Assembly: GCA_900299125.1 (NCBI GenBank)
Contig: OMIR01000078.1
Span: forward strand, 1-41,208
DNA length: 41,208 bases
Source: Nitrosopumilales archaeon
GTDB lineage: Archaea > Thermoproteota > Nitrososphaeria > Nitrososphaerales > Nitrosopumilaceae
Direction of reading: 5' to 3'
Within the stretch, counting starts at the first letter, position 1. Each line of letters opens with the position of its first letter. The notes beneath the pieces were generated by a model. That model saw only the letters and a list, made by a program, of their open reading frames with translations, was not told the DNA's origin and searched no databases. The translations under genes were made by a program, and so were the position numbers. Below are positions 32,123-40,337 of the stretch, piece after piece.

Positions 32123-32743
32123 ATGAAATTAATCAAAAAAGGTGCCGAAGGAGATATTTTCATTAAAAAATTATACAATGAAGATGTAATTCTTAAAACA
32201 CGCAAAGTAAAATCATATCGACACAATGTTCTCGATAGTAAAATAAGAAAACAAAGAACAATTCGAGAGGCCACCATTCTTTCAGAGATAAAATCTCATG
32301 GCGTCAGAACACCATTACTGTATCAAGTAAATACAGAAAAATGCACTATACTGATGCAGAAAATTGATGGAGTCTTAGTTAAAGATCTAGGTGGCATCAA
32401 ATTAAGATTGGCATGCGCCGAAATTGGAAAAATCACTGCAATTTTGCACAAAAATGGAATCATGCATGGCGATCTTACAACCTCGAATTTCATTTCTAAA
32501 AATAACCAAATATACGCAATTGATTTTGGCTTGGCACAAAAATCAATTCGAATCGAAGATCATGCAGTTGATCTAAGATTGTTCAAAGAAATTCTGAGCA
32601 GTCAGCATGTAGAAGTACTAAACTCACTTTGGAAAGTGTTTCTCAAAGAATACAAGTCAATAGTTGGCCTGGAGAGATTTAACAAAGTAATAACTCAACT
32701 GGGTATAATTGAAGGAAGGGGCCGTTATGCAAGAATGGAATAA
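32123..32743 (+). CDS. bud32: KEOPS-associated kinase/ATPase Bud32
   Basis: The 206-residue minimal kinase begins LIKKGAEGDIF. It has Lys in VILKTRKVKSYRHNVLD and the catalytic loop HGDLTTSNF (about residue 115). The metal motif is DFGLA (about 134), and the family tail is GRGRYARM. Bud32 supports Kae1 in making the t6A tRNA modification. Kae1 is not in this window, though the two genes are fused or adjacent in some archaea. Its last 17 bases overlap rdgB. Confidence 0.95.
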   Translation: MKLIKKGAEGDIFIKKLYNEDVILKTRKVKSYRHNVLDSKIRKQRTIREATILSEIKSHGVRTPLLYQVNTEKCTILMQKIDGVLVKDLGGIKLRLACAEIGKITAILHKNGIMHGDLTTSNFISKNNQIYAIDFGLAQKSIRIEDHAVDLRLFKEILSSQHVEVLNSLWKVFLKEYKSIVGLERFNKVITQLGIIEGRGRYARME

Positions 32744-33284
32744 AGTTTTTTTTGTTTCTTCAAACAAACACAAATATCTGGAAGCAAAGCAAATTTTAAA
32801 GAAATTTGGTATTGATCTGACATTTTTTCAGGCTAATTTGATGGAGATCCAATCTGATTCTCTTTCAGAAATCGCCAAGCAAAAATCGCTAGATGCTTTT
32901 TCGAAATGTAATAAACCCTTAATCATTGAAGATGATGCCCTTGCAATTCCTTCAATTGGTGGTTTTCCTGGTCCTTATTCATCATACGTCTTTGGAACCA
33001 TTGGTAACAAAGGTGTGATCTCTTTAGTCAAGGGAAAAAGAATTGCAAAATTTCATGCAAACATTACTTATTGTGATGAAAAAAGGAAACCTGTAATTTT
33101 TGAAGGAGTGATTCATGGTAAAATTGCAAACAAAGTATCTGGTAATGGATGGGGCTATGATCCAATTTTCATACCTAAAGGAAAAACTAAAACCTTTGCA
33201 CAAATATCTAATAAAAACACAATATCTCATAGGTATCTGGCATTAGCTAAATTTGCTAAATGGTTTACGCATATGCAGAAATAA
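32727..33284 (+). CDS. rdgB: XTP/dITP pyrophosphatase (Ham1/RdgB)
   Basis: The protein (185 residues from the ATG at 32727) has VFFVSSNKHKYLEAKQIL, the Lys/Asp block LIIEDDALAIPSIGGFPGPYSS and the C-terminal GNGWGYDPIFIPKG and SHRYLAL signatures. It hydrolyses non-canonical purine triphosphates. The chosen ATG has GGAAGGGG about 5 nt upstream. A TTG at 32709 is possible but would overlap bud32 more. The 3' end overlaps the convergent taw1 by 20 nt. Confidence 0.95.
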   Translation: MQEWNKVFFVSSNKHKYLEAKQILKKFGIDLTFFQANLMEIQSDSLSEIAKQKSLDAFSKCNKPLIIEDDALAIPSIGGFPGPYSSYVFGTIGNKGVISLVKGKRIAKFHANITYCDEKRKPVIFEGVIHGKIANKVSGNGWGYDPIFIPKGKTKTFAQISNKNTISHRYLALAKFAKWFTHMQK

Positions 33285-34281
33285 ATGGATTGATTTTTCT
33301 TTGTTGGTTTTGCAATAAGACTATTCTTGATGGAATGCTTTCATCAATAACAGAATAAATCTGACTTTTTTTTGCTAATATCTCTGAAAAGTGGCTGACT
33401 TCTTCAAATTCAAGCATGTCTGATCTTGCGAGTCTATTTGTAGAGCGACCAATATGCATATACGATTTAATCTCGATAAAATGAGCATTTGAGCGTTTGA
33501 TCATTTCGGCAAATGCTGGAATCATTCCTTCAAAATCATTATGATTTCTAATCATGGTCATTCTAAGGACTGTTCTAGTCTTCATTATTTCTAGTAATTC
33601 TAATGACTGATTCCACCTCTCCCATGAATCAGCATATCGAGGCTTGTTGATTTTCATAAAAGAATCACAGTTTGGTGCATTTGTAGATAAATAGATCTGA
33701 GTAGGCAATGCATCTTCGTCAATAAGACGTTGGAGCATTAGGGGTTCTTGTCCATTCGTGACTAGAAATACTGATTTTGTTTGTGGCAAAGTTCTAAGAT
33801 ATTTTATCAAATCTGGAAGCTTTGGATACATTGTAGGTTCGCCCGAAAGCGATATTGCATAATGAGCTGGCAATAAAGACTCGTCTAACTTTTTATGAAT
33901 GGATTTAGGATCACCATAATGCCCCATGATGAGTTTTTCACGTTCAGCCATGAGCTTGATTACGATGTCTTTTGGTTCTGCTACATTTTGAGAGTTCATC
34001 TCTAACGAGTCATAAAATTCCATGGGGCGCCAACAATAGATACATCTGTTCTCACAATACATTCCAGCAGGTGAAAATTCCATACATTGATGGGTTGATA
34101 TTCCATAGAACTTGTGTTTGTAACAACTTTCTTCTCCTTTGAAAGATTTTTTTGTCCAATGGCATAACTCGACTGTAGAATGATCCGAAACGCCATACTT
34201 TGCCTTCTTTAGCTGTTGTTGAATTGATGATTTGATTTGGATAATTTCATCATGTTCGACATACTCTCCTGAGCAACTCAT
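33265..34281 (-). CDS. taw1: tRNA 4-demethylwyosine synthase (radical SAM)
   Basis: The 338-residue protein has the radical SAM motif C76-xxx-C80-xx-C83 (CENRCIYC). Three N-terminal cysteines (Cys40, Cys53, Cys66) match those that bind the second [4Fe-4S] cluster in TYW1. SLSGEPTMYPKLPDL is the conserved GEP motif. It condenses N1-methylguanosine-37 of tRNA-Phe with pyruvate to form the wyosine ring. It is divergent from the unassigned RNA and corA. A TATA-like AAATTAAGTAAAA lies about 26 nt upstream. Confidence 0.95.
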   Translation of the reverse strand: MSCSGEYVEHDEIIQIKSSIQQQLKKAKYGVSDHSTVELCHWTKKSFKGEESCYKHKFYGISTHQCMEFSPAGMYCENRCIYCWRPMEFYDSLEMNSQNVAEPKDIVIKLMAEREKLIMGHYGDPKSIHKKLDESLLPAHYAISLSGEPTMYPKLPDLIKYLRTLPQTKSVFLVTNGQEPLMLQRLIDEDALPTQIYLSTNAPNCDSFMKINKPRYADSWERWNQSLELLEIMKTRTVLRMTMIRNHNDFEGMIPAFAEMIKRSNAHFIEIKSYMHIGRSTNRLARSDMLEFEEVSHFSEILAKKSQIYSVIDESIPSRIVLLQNQQRKINPFISAYA

Positions 34282-34414
34282 ATTGTTAATTGGAGTTGGT
34301 TTTACTTAATTTTTCATTTAAGAGTTTAAGTTTATCAAGGTAATAGAAATTATCGTATGAAATCTAGTGTTTTATTGTAAAAAATCACATATAATTTTAA
34401 ATATAAAAAATTCG

Positions 34415-34427
34415 TTTTAATATTAAT
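34415..34427 (+). promoter_or_regulatory. TATA box for the unassigned structured RNA
   Basis: TTTTAATATTAAT is centred near 34421, about 26 nt before a predicted start near 34447, which precedes the RNA fold at 34461. A second TATA-like run occurs at 34395-34410. Confidence 0.5.
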
Positions 34428-34460
34428 GCGGAAAGTTGTAAAATCCAACAAATAATCCGC

Positions 34461-34549
34461 GCGTGGCTCAGTAGAACTTTGGTGTATATGAACGAATTTT
34501 CGTTATAAATTGAGAGGTTTTCTCTCACGTTCTACGTCTGGGGCCACGC
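34461..34549 (+). ncRNA. Candidate structured non-coding RNA of unknown family
   Basis: This GC-rich island stands in a very AT-rich gap. Bases 34461-34469 pair with 34541-34549 (9 bp, including one U-G that favours the plus strand). Bases 34471-34477 pair with 34529-34535 (GTAGAAC / GTTCTAC). The internal loop is one base against five. Two hairpins fill the apex: AACGA / TCGTT (34491-34504) and TGAGAG / CTCTCA (34511-34527). There is no T-arm or anticodon, so it is not a tRNA. A TATA box lies upstream and TTTT follows at about 34559-34563. Nothing else is seen in the flanking gap 34282-34646 except promoters. Confidence 0.65.
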
Positions 34550-34615
34550 CTAGAATTAATTTTAGAAAAATTATGTTATTTGTGTAATGTTTGTCTCCAA
34601 AACGATAATCAAAAC

Positions 34616-34626
34616 TTAAATTAAAA
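34616..34626 (+). promoter_or_regulatory. TATA box of corA
   Basis: TTAAATTAAAA is centred about 26 nt before the corA TTG (34647). This implies that corA has its own leaderless start, separate from the upstream RNA. Confidence 0.55.
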
Positions 34627-34646
34627 TTCATTCAGGTTAAGCTGAT

Positions 34647-35669
34647 TTGAAAAAAGAATTATTCCTTTCAAGATTGTCACATTTGAGAAGAAATCCTCAA
34701 CCTACAGATATTCTTCAAAGTAAAATTGAAACTGTCCAAGGAAATGGATTTACTTGGACAGATATTCAAAATCCTGATAGGAAAGAAATTGATAAACTAG
34801 GACAAATGTATAATTTCAACTCCTTGAATTTGGATGATTCAATTTCAAAGATTCAACTCGCAAAAATTGACAACTATGACGATCACTCTTTTATTATTTT
34901 ACACTTTCCTCCACTAGCCCTCAAGCGCGGAATGTCACGATTTAATCAGTTATCTGTATTCATTGGAAAAGATTATTTGGTCACAATACATTATGGAGAA
35001 TTAAAACCACTAGTCGAAATGGTGAATCACTGTAAAAATGACTCTCAATATCGTAACGACTTTCTTGGTAAATCTTCTGGTTTTCTATTGTACAAAATTG
35101 TTGATACTCTGGTTGATGATTTATTGCATACCTTACGCAGAATTGTAGAGAATCTAGATGAAATAGAAGATGATGTTTTTGATGAAAATAAATCTACACC
35201 AAAAAAGATCTCATTACTAAGACGCGAAATTACCATACTCCGAAGAATAGTTCATCCACTTCGAAAAACAGTTTTGGAAACTTCAAAGAATACACAACGA
35301 TTTTCTAATCCTGATGAAGATTTAGTAATTCATTTTGATGATGTAATTGATCATATTGACAAAGTGGCTGAAACATTAGATGAAGCAAAAGAAACAATGG
35401 AAATTTACAAAGATACTGATTTCATGCTTTCAACTGAAAAATCTAATAAAATACTGGCAACCCTTACCATAATATTCACTCTTACAATCCCTCCAACTGT
35501 AGTTGGAGCAATCTATGGAATGAATGTCAATCTTCCTGGGGGAATAATAACTGGAAATTGGAGTTTTCTTGGAGAATATACTACACTGATAGTCATGATA
35601 ATCATATCCTTATTGCCCTCTGCTTTGATGTTTCTATACTTCTACAAGAAAAAATGGTTAGCTGACTAG
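34647..35669 (+). CDS. corA: CorA-family Mg2+/divalent cation channel
   Basis: The 340-residue protein has the soluble alpha/beta N-terminal domain, a long stalk helix (about 150-270, rich in Glu, Asp and Lys) and two C-terminal membrane helices. The first ends in the pore signature YGMN (about residue 290-293). CorA pentamers admit Mg2+. The start is TTG with GGTTAAG-like sequence upstream. The stop overlaps by 4 nt a small convergent gene. The C-terminus FYKKKWLAD is basic, as usual. Confidence 0.94.
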   Translation: MKKELFLSRLSHLRRNPQPTDILQSKIETVQGNGFTWTDIQNPDRKEIDKLGQMYNFNSLNLDDSISKIQLAKIDNYDDHSFIILHFPPLALKRGMSRFNQLSVFIGKDYLVTIHYGELKPLVEMVNHCKNDSQYRNDFLGKSSGFLLYKIVDTLVDDLLHTLRRIVENLDEIEDDVFDENKSTPKKISLLRREITILRRIVHPLRKTVLETSKNTQRFSNPDEDLVIHFDDVIDHIDKVAETLDEAKETMEIYKDTDFMLSTEKSNKILATLTIIFTLTIPPTVVGAIYGMNVNLPGGIITGNWSFLGEYTTLIVMIIISLLPSALMFLYFYKKKWLAD

Positions 35670-35794
35670 TGTGCCCAGGGGAACAGATAGTTAACTCCCC
35701 ACCATACGACGGCAACAGTAATTGCCATTGCTATGAACCAACCTTTTCCATTCATAATGAATCTCTTCAAGAGGTAATAATAAAATTTATCCAT
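35666..35794 (-). CDS. Small single-span membrane protein, 42 residues
   Basis: A 43-codon frame runs from ATG at 35794 to TAG at 35668-35666. The product begins MDKFYYYLLKRF. It has a basic stretch (KRFIMNGKG), then a hydrophobic helix (GWFIAMAITVAVVWWGVNYL, about residues 18-37) and ends FPWAH. Positive residues before the helix predict a cytoplasmic N-terminus. Its stop overlaps the corA stop on the other strand by 4 nt. Amino acid use is far from random (three Trp within the helix region), supporting a real gene. No family is recognised; small subunits of membrane complexes look like this. Confidence 0.65.
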   Translation of the reverse strand: MDKFYYYLLKRFIMNGKGWFIAMAITVAVVWWGVNYLFPWAH

Positions 35795-35846
35795 AATTTT
35801 CTGCTGTAGTTAGGTTAATAGTAGATCTTTAATCTTCAATTTTTGC

Positions 35847-35919
35847 GGCCTTCGTAGTACAGTGGCTAGTATAGGGGACTGTGGATCCCCGGACAGGGGT
35901 TCGATTCCCCTCGAGGGCC
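35847..35919 (+). tRNA. tRNA-His (anticodon GTG)
   Basis: A 73-nt cloverleaf. G-1 (35847) pairs with C73 (35919), the histidine identity pair, and the acceptor continues GCCTTCG / CGAGGGC. The anticodon stem is GGGGA / TCCCC with loop CTGTGGA and T-arm AGGGG TTCGATT CCCCT. No CCA is encoded. Confidence 0.96.
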
Positions 35920-35961
35920 TACACTTTATTTACATACAATCAACTTGAAATTTAGATAATT

Positions 35962-36303
35962 CTAAAAAATTCCGTATTTACTTGATTCCATCTCTTCTTT
36001 TATGGCAAATTTGACTCTGAGATCAGTTTTCTCAATTTTTTGACCCAGCCATGATAAGAATTTCTTTACATTGCCCTTACCTTTGAGATTTTCAAAATCT
36101 GAACCCATCTGATCAGCCAGTTTTTCCACTAATTCTTCTCGGACTGAAACTACATAGAAATACCAACCGAATGCAAATTCAGAATCAGTCACGGTGAAAG
36201 CATCTTTCTCGTGAACCATTTGCTCAAGACCTGTTAATATCCTAGTTAACTCCTTACTAGACTTGTCATAATCAGTTGCAGAAACGTTGATGCGAATATT
36301 CAT
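35962..36303 (-). CDS. Protein of unknown function
   Basis: The 113-residue protein is soluble and mixed alpha/beta. The N-terminal half begins MNIRINVSATDYDKSSKEL and has strand-like FAFGWYFYVVSV (about residues 44-55). The C-terminal half is helical and basic (FLSWLGQKIEKTDLRVKFAIKEE). There is no signal peptide, membrane segment or metal motif. Codon use and base composition match the neighbours. The ATG at 36303 is clear, 34 nt after the methyltransferase gene on the same strand side. I do not recognise the family. Confidence 0.75.
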   Translation of the reverse strand: MNIRINVSATDYDKSSKELTRILTGLEQMVHEKDAFTVTDSEFAFGWYFYVVSVREELVEKLADQMGSDFENLKGKGNVKKFLSWLGQKIEKTDLRVKFAIKEEMESSKYGIF

Positions 36304-36337
36304 AAGACTTGTTAGCCGTTCAAAAATAAAAGGGTCA

Positions 36338-37078
36338 CTATTTTATTAGATGCTTTACCTCTATGTTGAAAAAATTATCCAAAATTTCGATATACGCCTT
36401 TATGGGAGCGGGGATTTCCTGTGTGCATGACAATCCTAGATTCTTTGCATTGATCCAAATCATTACTGTCTGTAAAATTGTAAGAAATCTATCATTCCCT
36501 GCTTCTGGTGAGCCTATTGCTTTTGTATATCTCTCTGCATGTTCCCAAGACGTTGTAAAGTCTATGCATTCAGTACCAAAGATGGTGATGATCTGTTCTT
36601 TGAAATTTTTTGCTGGATTAAACGGTGTCTTATGCAAAAGATATGGAAATCTGACTAGATTAGGGAGAGCTCCTGGTAATGGGTCAAAAATAGTAATTAT
36701 TTTACAGCCAGGCCTTAGGCAAGAAAACTTTTCATACATTTTTCTGATAATCTCTTCATCAGAGAACCAAAACAGAATTACCGTAGCCTCTGCCAAATTT
36801 GAATCTACTATGTTCTGATTTAATGCAATAATGTTTTGTTCTTTTTCACAAAGTCTTATTTTTTCAATATTGTTATCTATTCCGACAGCTTTGGCCCCAA
36901 ATTCCTTTGAAGCAATTCTTAAACTATTTCCAGTCCCGCATCCAAGATGAAAAAATACATCTTTTGTACCAAGCTGCACTAGTCTAAAAATCTCACGAAT
37001 AGATTCATCTAGGAGTTGAACTTCTTGACCTGATATTATTGAACTTGGTAAAGAGGAAATGTATTCTTCTATTTTCAC
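36338..37078 (-). CDS. SAM-dependent methyltransferase, substrate unknown
   Basis: The 246-residue class I methyltransferase has motif I FHLGCGTGNSL (about 43-53), an acidic motif II GIDNN (about 66-70) and LRPGCKIITIFDP (about 125-137). Residues 1-40 form a helical cap, as in DOT1-like and small-molecule methyltransferases. The C-terminal half (FPYLLHKTPFNPAKNF onward) gives no clear substrate motif. The start is GTG at 37078. UPF0147 lies 24 nt upstream on the same strand and may be co-transcribed. Confidence 0.82.
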   Translation of the reverse strand: MKIEEYISSLPSSIISGQEVQLLDESIREIFRLVQLGTKDVFFHLGCGTGNSLRIASKEFGAKAVGIDNNIEKIRLCEKEQNIIALNQNIVDSNLAEATVILFWFSDEEIIRKMYEKFSCLRPGCKIITIFDPLPGALPNLVRFPYLLHKTPFNPAKNFKEQIITIFGTECIDFTTSWEHAERYTKAIGSPEAGNDRFLTILQTVMIWINAKNLGLSCTQEIPAPIKAYIEILDNFFNIEVKHLIK

Positions 37079-37102
37079 AATAGCGATATGTATAGGAGAA
37101 AT

Positions 37103-37375
37103 TTAATCTCTAATGCTTTCTAGGGTTGATACTGCCTGCCACAATGTCACTCTGACATATGATGGGAGATTTGGGTCTTGAGTCACGTCATCTATTTGTG
37201 AGATTGCGTTTGCAGCTCTAATGGAAACAGGATCTTGTCCAGATTTTAGGTTAGTTATTAAATCCGTCAAATTCTTTTTAATATTTTTTGGTGTAGTTGG
37301 ACTAGCAGCCACTTGGGTTAATGTCTGTATTGCCATTTCAAGTGATTTTTGATTTTGAGCCTTCTTATCTACCAT
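37103..37375 (-). CDS. UPF0147 family protein
   Basis: This 90-residue all-helical protein matches the archaeal UPF0147 family. Typical stretches are LTQVAASPTTPKNIKKNLTD (about residues 19-38), PVSIRAANAISQIDDVTQDP and the C-terminal PSYVRVTLWQAVSTLESI. Function is unknown. The family is short and widespread in archaea. The ATG at 37375 is clear. A methyltransferase gene follows on the same strand. Confidence 0.9.
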   Translation of the reverse strand: MVDKKAQNQKSLEMAIQTLTQVAASPTTPKNIKKNLTDLITNLKSGQDPVSIRAANAISQIDDVTQDPNLPSYVRVTLWQAVSTLESIRD

Positions 37376-37422
37376 GTCTGATCAATTTTTTTATAATTTT
37401 ACTAGTTTTAAAAATCTACACC

Positions 37423-37731
37423 TTAAAATTCCACAAAAATATTGCCTGCTTCTATTATGGTGTGATAAGATTTTAGATCCTTAATCTTTGCCGGGAATTT
37501 GTCAAGCTTCCCATTAACGCAATTAAATTTGGCACCGTGCCATCCACATGTGACAATTTCTCCTTCCAGAACTCCTTGTGAAAGACTAGCTCCTGCATGA
37601 GTACAGGAGTCATCACATGCAAAATAATTCCCATCAATATTCGCAATTAGAATTTCTCGGCCATCTGCATTAATCTTAATCATTTTTCCCGGAGTAATTT
37701 CTGACGTTTTACCAGCTATAATTTTTCCCAT
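37423..37731 (-). CDS. Rieske-type [2Fe-2S] ferredoxin
   Basis: The 102-residue protein binds a Rieske cluster through C43-x-H45 (CTHAGA) and C62-xx-H65 (CGWHGAKF). The disulfide-forming cysteines of high-potential Rieske proteins are absent, so it resembles NirD or dioxygenase-type soluble ferredoxins. It probably carries electrons to an oxygenase or reductase not visible here. The ATG start is at 37731, 31 nt downstream of the FAH-family gene on the same strand. Confidence 0.93.
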   Translation of the reverse strand: MGKIIAGKTSEITPGKMIKINADGREILIANIDGNYFACDDSCTHAGASLSQGVLEGEIVTCGWHGAKFNCVNGKLDKFPAKIKDLKSYHTIIEAGNIFVEF

Positions 37732-37762
37732 TAATAATCAAATTTTGATATTTCTTAAAAAT

Positions 37763-38626
37763 CTAATGCACAAACCGAACTGTATTTTCTAGCTTTCCTA
37801 TATTTTCGATTTCCATTTCGATTTTATCTCCATCCTTGAGAAATATGGCATCTGGCTTGTTTAGCATCACTCCTGCTGGAGTCCCTGTAGATATTATGTC
37901 TCCTTTCTCTAATGTCATAACTTTGCTTAACTTTGCAATAATTGATGGGATTTTTATGGACATGTTTGTAGTGTTAGAATTCTGACGTAAAGATCCATTA
38001 ATTTTTGTAGTCATCTTGAGATTCTGAGGTTCAGAAATCTCATCCGAAGTTGTTATCCATGGACCACAAGGTGCAAATGTGTCAAATCCTTTTGCACGTC
38101 CAAACTGTTTGTCCTGTGCTTGAATATCTCTAGCTGAAACATCGTTGAAAACCATATAACCAAAAATTGAATCCATTGCATCTTTTTCTTGGACATTTTT
38201 ACAGTCTTTTGAAATGATTATTGCAAGTTCTACTTCATAATCTAATTGCTTTACAAAATTTGGACAAATGATCTCTGAATTTGTACCATTCAAAGTTGTT
38301 CTAGGAATGATAACGATTGCAGGATCTGTTGGAGGAATTAGATTCTGTTCTTTTGCATGATCGATATAGTTGAAAGCCAAACAAATCACCTTAGGTGGAT
38401 TTGGAATTGGCGCTAAAATTTTTGCATCCGAGAGATTTACTGCATAATCAAGCTTGGGATTCTGTGATATGACCTCTTTATACCAACCATCAAACAAAAA
38501 CTCCTTAATTGATAATGGAATGGGAATACCTGTCTTTGATATGATCTCCTCTTTTGTTGCAATTTTTCCGTCATTGATAAATCCATAAGTTTCCTTACCA
38601 TTAATCAAAAATCTGCCTATCTTCAT
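37763..38626 (-). CDS. Fumarylacetoacetate hydrolase (FAH) family protein
   Basis: The 287-residue protein has the FAH core. It includes the metal ligands in LDYEVELAIII (about residues 123-133), NDVSARDIQAQDKQFGRAKGFDTFAPCGPW (shown in part as FGRAKGFDTFAPCGPW, about 168-183) and ISTGTPAGV near 255. Relatives are acylpyruvases, oxaloacetate decarboxylases and 2-hydroxyhepta-2,4-diene-1,7-dioate isomerases. The substrate cannot be chosen. The ATG start is at 38626, 6 nt after the gltX end on the same strand. Confidence 0.9.
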   Translation of the reverse strand: MKIGRFLINGKETYGFINDGKIATKEEIISKTGIPIPLSIKEFLFDGWYKEVISQNPKLDYAVNLSDAKILAPIPNPPKVICLAFNYIDHAKEQNLIPPTDPAIVIIPRTTLNGTNSEIICPNFVKQLDYEVELAIIISKDCKNVQEKDAMDSIFGYMVFNDVSARDIQAQDKQFGRAKGFDTFAPCGPWITTSDEISEPQNLKMTTKINGSLRQNSNTTNMSIKIPSIIAKLSKVMTLEKGDIISTGTPAGVMLNKPDAIFLKDGDKIEMEIENIGKLENTVRFVH

Positions 38627-38632
38627 ATCTAA

Positions 38633-40336
38633 TCACTTGTGTGTGTAAATTGCCTGCAACATCGAATCCTTTCTGCAGTAACCAAATCTGACAAATTGTA
38701 TTTCCCTTCCCTCTTTAAGTTCATTATAGTAAGGCTCTGTAAAAACGTTAATCTCCTCTAGACTAGAGGGGTTGAATTCTTCTCCATTAAATGGTTGACT
38801 GGGAATCAATATCTTGATTTTTTGAGCAGATTTTTGTGAAACCCAATGAGCCTTAGGAATGCTAGTGCCCATTTCATCTCCAATATAACGTGCCTCTAAA
38901 GGTGATTTATTTGTAATTTTGATATTACCTAAACCAATGAGGCGAATTGCTTCATCAGGTTTGAGATTTTCTATGTCTTCGGATTCCAGGAATAATTCAT
39001 CCCCGATCTCAACTTCGCGATTTCCAATGTCTTTAGTAGGATGATTTGCCATTGTAATGGAATCTGAAGGCAAACTTTTGATTCTAATTGATACGGGATT
39101 CTTTATCATATGTAATCTGATGCTAGTCGGGTCTACGATTTTGCGGTTAAATGATTCTAGAGATTCGAATGGTGCTAGTGTGTCAGCCTTTGTAAATCCT
39201 AGAGACATGACAAACTTTCTAATTGCCTCTGGCACAATACCTCTCCTTTTTAATGCCTCAAGAGTAGGTAATCTAGGATCATCATATCCTGAGACTTTAC
39301 CATCTTCTATGAGTGGGCGTAAAATTCTTTTTGATACTGGCATTCCTTCAAATCCAAGTCTTGAGAATTCGATGACTTGTGGTTTTCGCATTTTTAGTAA
39401 ATCTAGTATGGTGTAGTATAACTCATTTCTTAATTCATATTCTTTTGTTCTAAATGCATGAGTAATTCCATCAATACTATCTTCAATGGCCACTGCAAAA
39501 TCATAACTAGGCCATACTCTGTATTTATCACCAAGTAACGGATGCTTTGTCTCAATGATTCTAAATAATACTGGATCACGCATCACGGTATTATTAGAAT
39601 TCATATCTCCACGGAATCGAACTATTGCGTCACCTTGTCCAAATTTTGAAAACATCTTATCCCACCTTTCTCTACTCTGTTCCATTTCTAATGATCTGCA
39701 CTTACATGCCTTCATCTCACGTCTGTTTGCAGAAATTGTTTCTTGTTTACATGTACAAACATAAGCATAATTTCCATCAAGCATTTCTTGGCATTTTTTG
39801 TAAAGTAATTCAATATCATCGGATGTGTTCTTTATTTTGTCGTATTTGATCTCGAGCCAGTCAAGACCTACCTTGATTGCAGCATAATATTCAAGACGTT
39901 CTGCTTCTGGATTAGTATCATCAAATCGTAAGATTAATTTGCCGTCGTACATTTTAGCATATTCTTCATCAATGATGGCAGCCTTAGCATGACCAATATG
40001 GGGATAACCATTGGGTTCTGGTGGAAAACGTGTGACTACTCTACCACGCTCTGCTCCTTCTAGAGGAGGAAGTCCTTCACGCTCATCTTGCTTTTTTGGT
40101 TTTTCTACAAGCAAATCGGGAAATTTATCTTGAATCTGTTGTCGAATTTGGTCTTGTGAAATTTGATTAACAAAGGTTACGATTTCTTTAATCTCTGGCA
40201 TGATCTCTTTAATCTGATTTCTAAGAGATGCTTCTGTTCCAAGAATTTTACCGAGAATTATTTTTTCGTTAGTCTTCCCATGTTCTAATGCGTTTTGAAG
40301 TGCTACTCTGAGTATTTTGTCTTTGATTTCACTCAA
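38633..40336 (-). CDS. gltX: Glutamyl-tRNA synthetase
   Basis: The 567-residue class I synthetase is of the archaeal/eukaryal GluRS-GlnRS type. An N-terminal helical domain (about 1-95) precedes the HIGH motif PPEPNGYPHIGHAKA (about 105-119). The KMSKS equivalent is MPVSKR, and an all-beta anticodon-binding domain forms the C-terminal third. It charges tRNA-Glu and, in archaea lacking GlnRS, also tRNA-Gln for amidation; the second role is inference. The TTG start at 40336 overlaps or abuts the prenyl synthase stop. Confidence 0.96.
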   Translation of the reverse strand: MSEIKDKILRVALQNALEHGKTNEKIILGKILGTEASLRNQIKEIMPEIKEIVTFVNQISQDQIRQQIQDKFPDLLVEKPKKQDEREGLPPLEGAERGRVVTRFPPEPNGYPHIGHAKAAIIDEEYAKMYDGKLILRFDDTNPEAERLEYYAAIKVGLDWLEIKYDKIKNTSDDIELLYKKCQEMLDGNYAYVCTCKQETISANRREMKACKCRSLEMEQSRERWDKMFSKFGQGDAIVRFRGDMNSNNTVMRDPVLFRIIETKHPLLGDKYRVWPSYDFAVAIEDSIDGITHAFRTKEYELRNELYYTILDLLKMRKPQVIEFSRLGFEGMPVSKRILRPLIEDGKVSGYDDPRLPTLEALKRRGIVPEAIRKFVMSLGFTKADTLAPFESLESFNRKIVDPTSIRLHMIKNPVSIRIKSLPSDSITMANHPTKDIGNREVEIGDELFLESEDIENLKPDEAIRLIGLGNIKITNKSPLEARYIGDEMGTSIPKAHWVSQKSAQKIKILIPSQPFNGEEFNPSSLEEINVFTEPYYNELKEGREIQFVRFGYCRKDSMLQAIYTHK

Positions 40337-40337
40337 A

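Noticed and set aside
34461-34549. Structured RNA read as a tRNA, possibly with an intron
   Set aside because: No T-loop, no anticodon stem and no bulge-helix-bulge motif; the long stem is continuous with a branched top.
36363-36818. 151-codon open frame antisense to the methyltransferase
   Set aside because: The minus-strand frame has methyltransferase motif I; the plus frame has no recognisable pattern.
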